DNA of 23,369 bases, taken from NCBI GenBank assembly GCA_002398515.1, contig DGZL01000052.1:756-24124 (forward strand). Direction: 5' to 3'. The position numbers were made by a program, and so were the translations under genes. The notes below the pieces were generated by a model. It was not told the origin of the DNA and searched no databases. It saw nothing but the letters and a program-made list of their open reading frames with translations. The stretch's first letter is position 1. The number at the start of each line of letters is the position of its first letter. Positions 22,960 through 23,369 of this stretch are shown here, piece after piece. The stretch comes from Firmicutes bacterium UBA4981 (GTDB taxonomy: Bacteria > Bacillota > SHA-98 > UBA4971).

Positions 22960-23369
22960 GGCTCTGTCCCCCCTGAAATAACCGATTCTTTCGGAAGTCT
23001 CTGTGCCCCGCGTCTCCAGGGCTGATACACTAGGAGATTGATAATTCCTATTGCAGCCAGCACCATGGCTATGATAACAACACAGAAAGCAGCTGCCTAA
23101 GCAAGATCGGAGTTCTCGACGGATCCCAGCACGGCAACGGTGATGAGTTTCCACCGACCTGATACCACAAACACAATTGCGCTGATGGCCGTCACGCACC
23201 TGACAAAGCTAAAGACCAATCCGGAGAAGAAAGCAGGCGCAATCAGCGGCAAGGTAATCTTTCTGAAAGTAGTTCCGCTGTCTGCTCCAAGGTCACACGA
23301 AGCTTCTTCAATGGATGGGTCTATTTGCTGAAGTGCAGCTATACCCGATTGAATTCCGGTAGGCATATT
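22941..23369 (-). pseudogene. FbpB/ThiP-type ABC permease, 3' part, interrupted by an in-frame TAG
   Basis: The frame enters from the right edge with the EAA-type loop DPSIEEASCDLGADSGTTF followed by RKITLPLIAPAFFSG, characteristic of iron(III)/thiamine/polyamine permeases. At 23097-23099 there is an in-frame TAG. Beyond it the same frame goes on with AAAFCVVIIAMVLAAIGIIN, a clear final membrane helix, and ends at 22941, overlapping the ATPase start by 19 bases. The overlap and the continued helix show the gene was once intact. One substitution, with the ruined ATPase next door, marks a decaying operon. The 5' part lies outside the window. Confidence 0.75.

Noticed and set aside
23097..23099. 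Pyrrolysine or programmed read-through at the amber codon
   Set aside because: There is no structural reason for it in a permease loop, and the downstream ATPase of the same operon is also inactivated.
1..23369. CRISPR arrays, tRNA/rRNA genes, insertion sequences, riboswitches
   Set aside because: I saw no regularly spaced repeats, no tRNA-like cloverleaf with CCA end, no transposase and no recognisable aptamer. The only long repeats are the IclR copies.

Overview
The window looks like a chromosomal segment from an amino-acid- and sugar-acid-fermenting anaerobe. Strong Shine-Dalgarno sites, frequent GTG/TTG starts, moderate base composition and an IclR/LarA/threonine-synthase-like gene set point to Firmicutes (Clostridia) or Synergistota. 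The ABC binding protein has an ordinary cleavable signal peptide and no lipobox cysteine, which fits a two-membrane cell better than a classical Gram-positive one. This assignment is inference.

Layout. (1) 1-1608: 3' part of an MgtA/MgtB-type Mg2+ P-type ATPase. (2) 1631-13296: an IclR regulator (minus strand) divergent from a long plus-strand array. The array encodes KDPG aldolase, KDG kinase, an HpcH/HpaI aldolase, a complete polar amino-acid ABC importer, an M20 deacylase, a RidA protein and two paralogous threonine-synthase-like PLP enzymes, and ends at a clear terminator. (3) 13364-14549: a class V aminotransferase behind its own copy of a candidate operator. (4) 14535-16578, minus strand: a second, nearly identical IclR gene followed by a third threonine-synthase-like gene. 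(5) 17045-19234: a cupin gene divergent from the second IclR, a badly deleted D-aminoacylase pseudogene and an MFS transporter. (6) 19243-22122, minus strand: a LarA-type racemase/epimerase, a ferredoxin-domain aldo-keto reductase, a relic of a permease and a thioredoxin-like protein. (7) 22287-23369, minus strand: a dying ABC operon with a permease carrying an in-frame amber codon and an ATPase that is an out-of-frame chimera of two ABC families.

How the genes may work together (inference). The ABC importer would bring in an amino acid or N-acyl amino (sugar) acid. The M20 enzyme would remove an acyl group, the threonine-synthase-like enzymes would eliminate the amino group, and RidA would hydrolyse the enamine/imine product. 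KDG kinase plus KDPG aldolase would take a 2-keto-3-deoxy acid to pyruvate and glyceraldehyde-3-phosphate. D-glucosaminate, or its N-acetyl form from oxidised chitin or peptidoglycan, would fit all of these steps.

The most notable hidden signal is a three-part inverted-repeat motif, GCAAC-N3-GTTGC-N7-GCAAC. It occurs with identical spacing upstream of three transcription units: KDPG aldolase, the aminotransferase and the cupin. Each copy follows a degenerate GCAGGATT-like element by 37-40 bases. The two IclR proteins have the same recognition helix, so a shared regulon is plausible. The IclR genes and their 466-base upstream regions form a direct duplication about 14.1 kb apart, bracketing the whole catabolic island.
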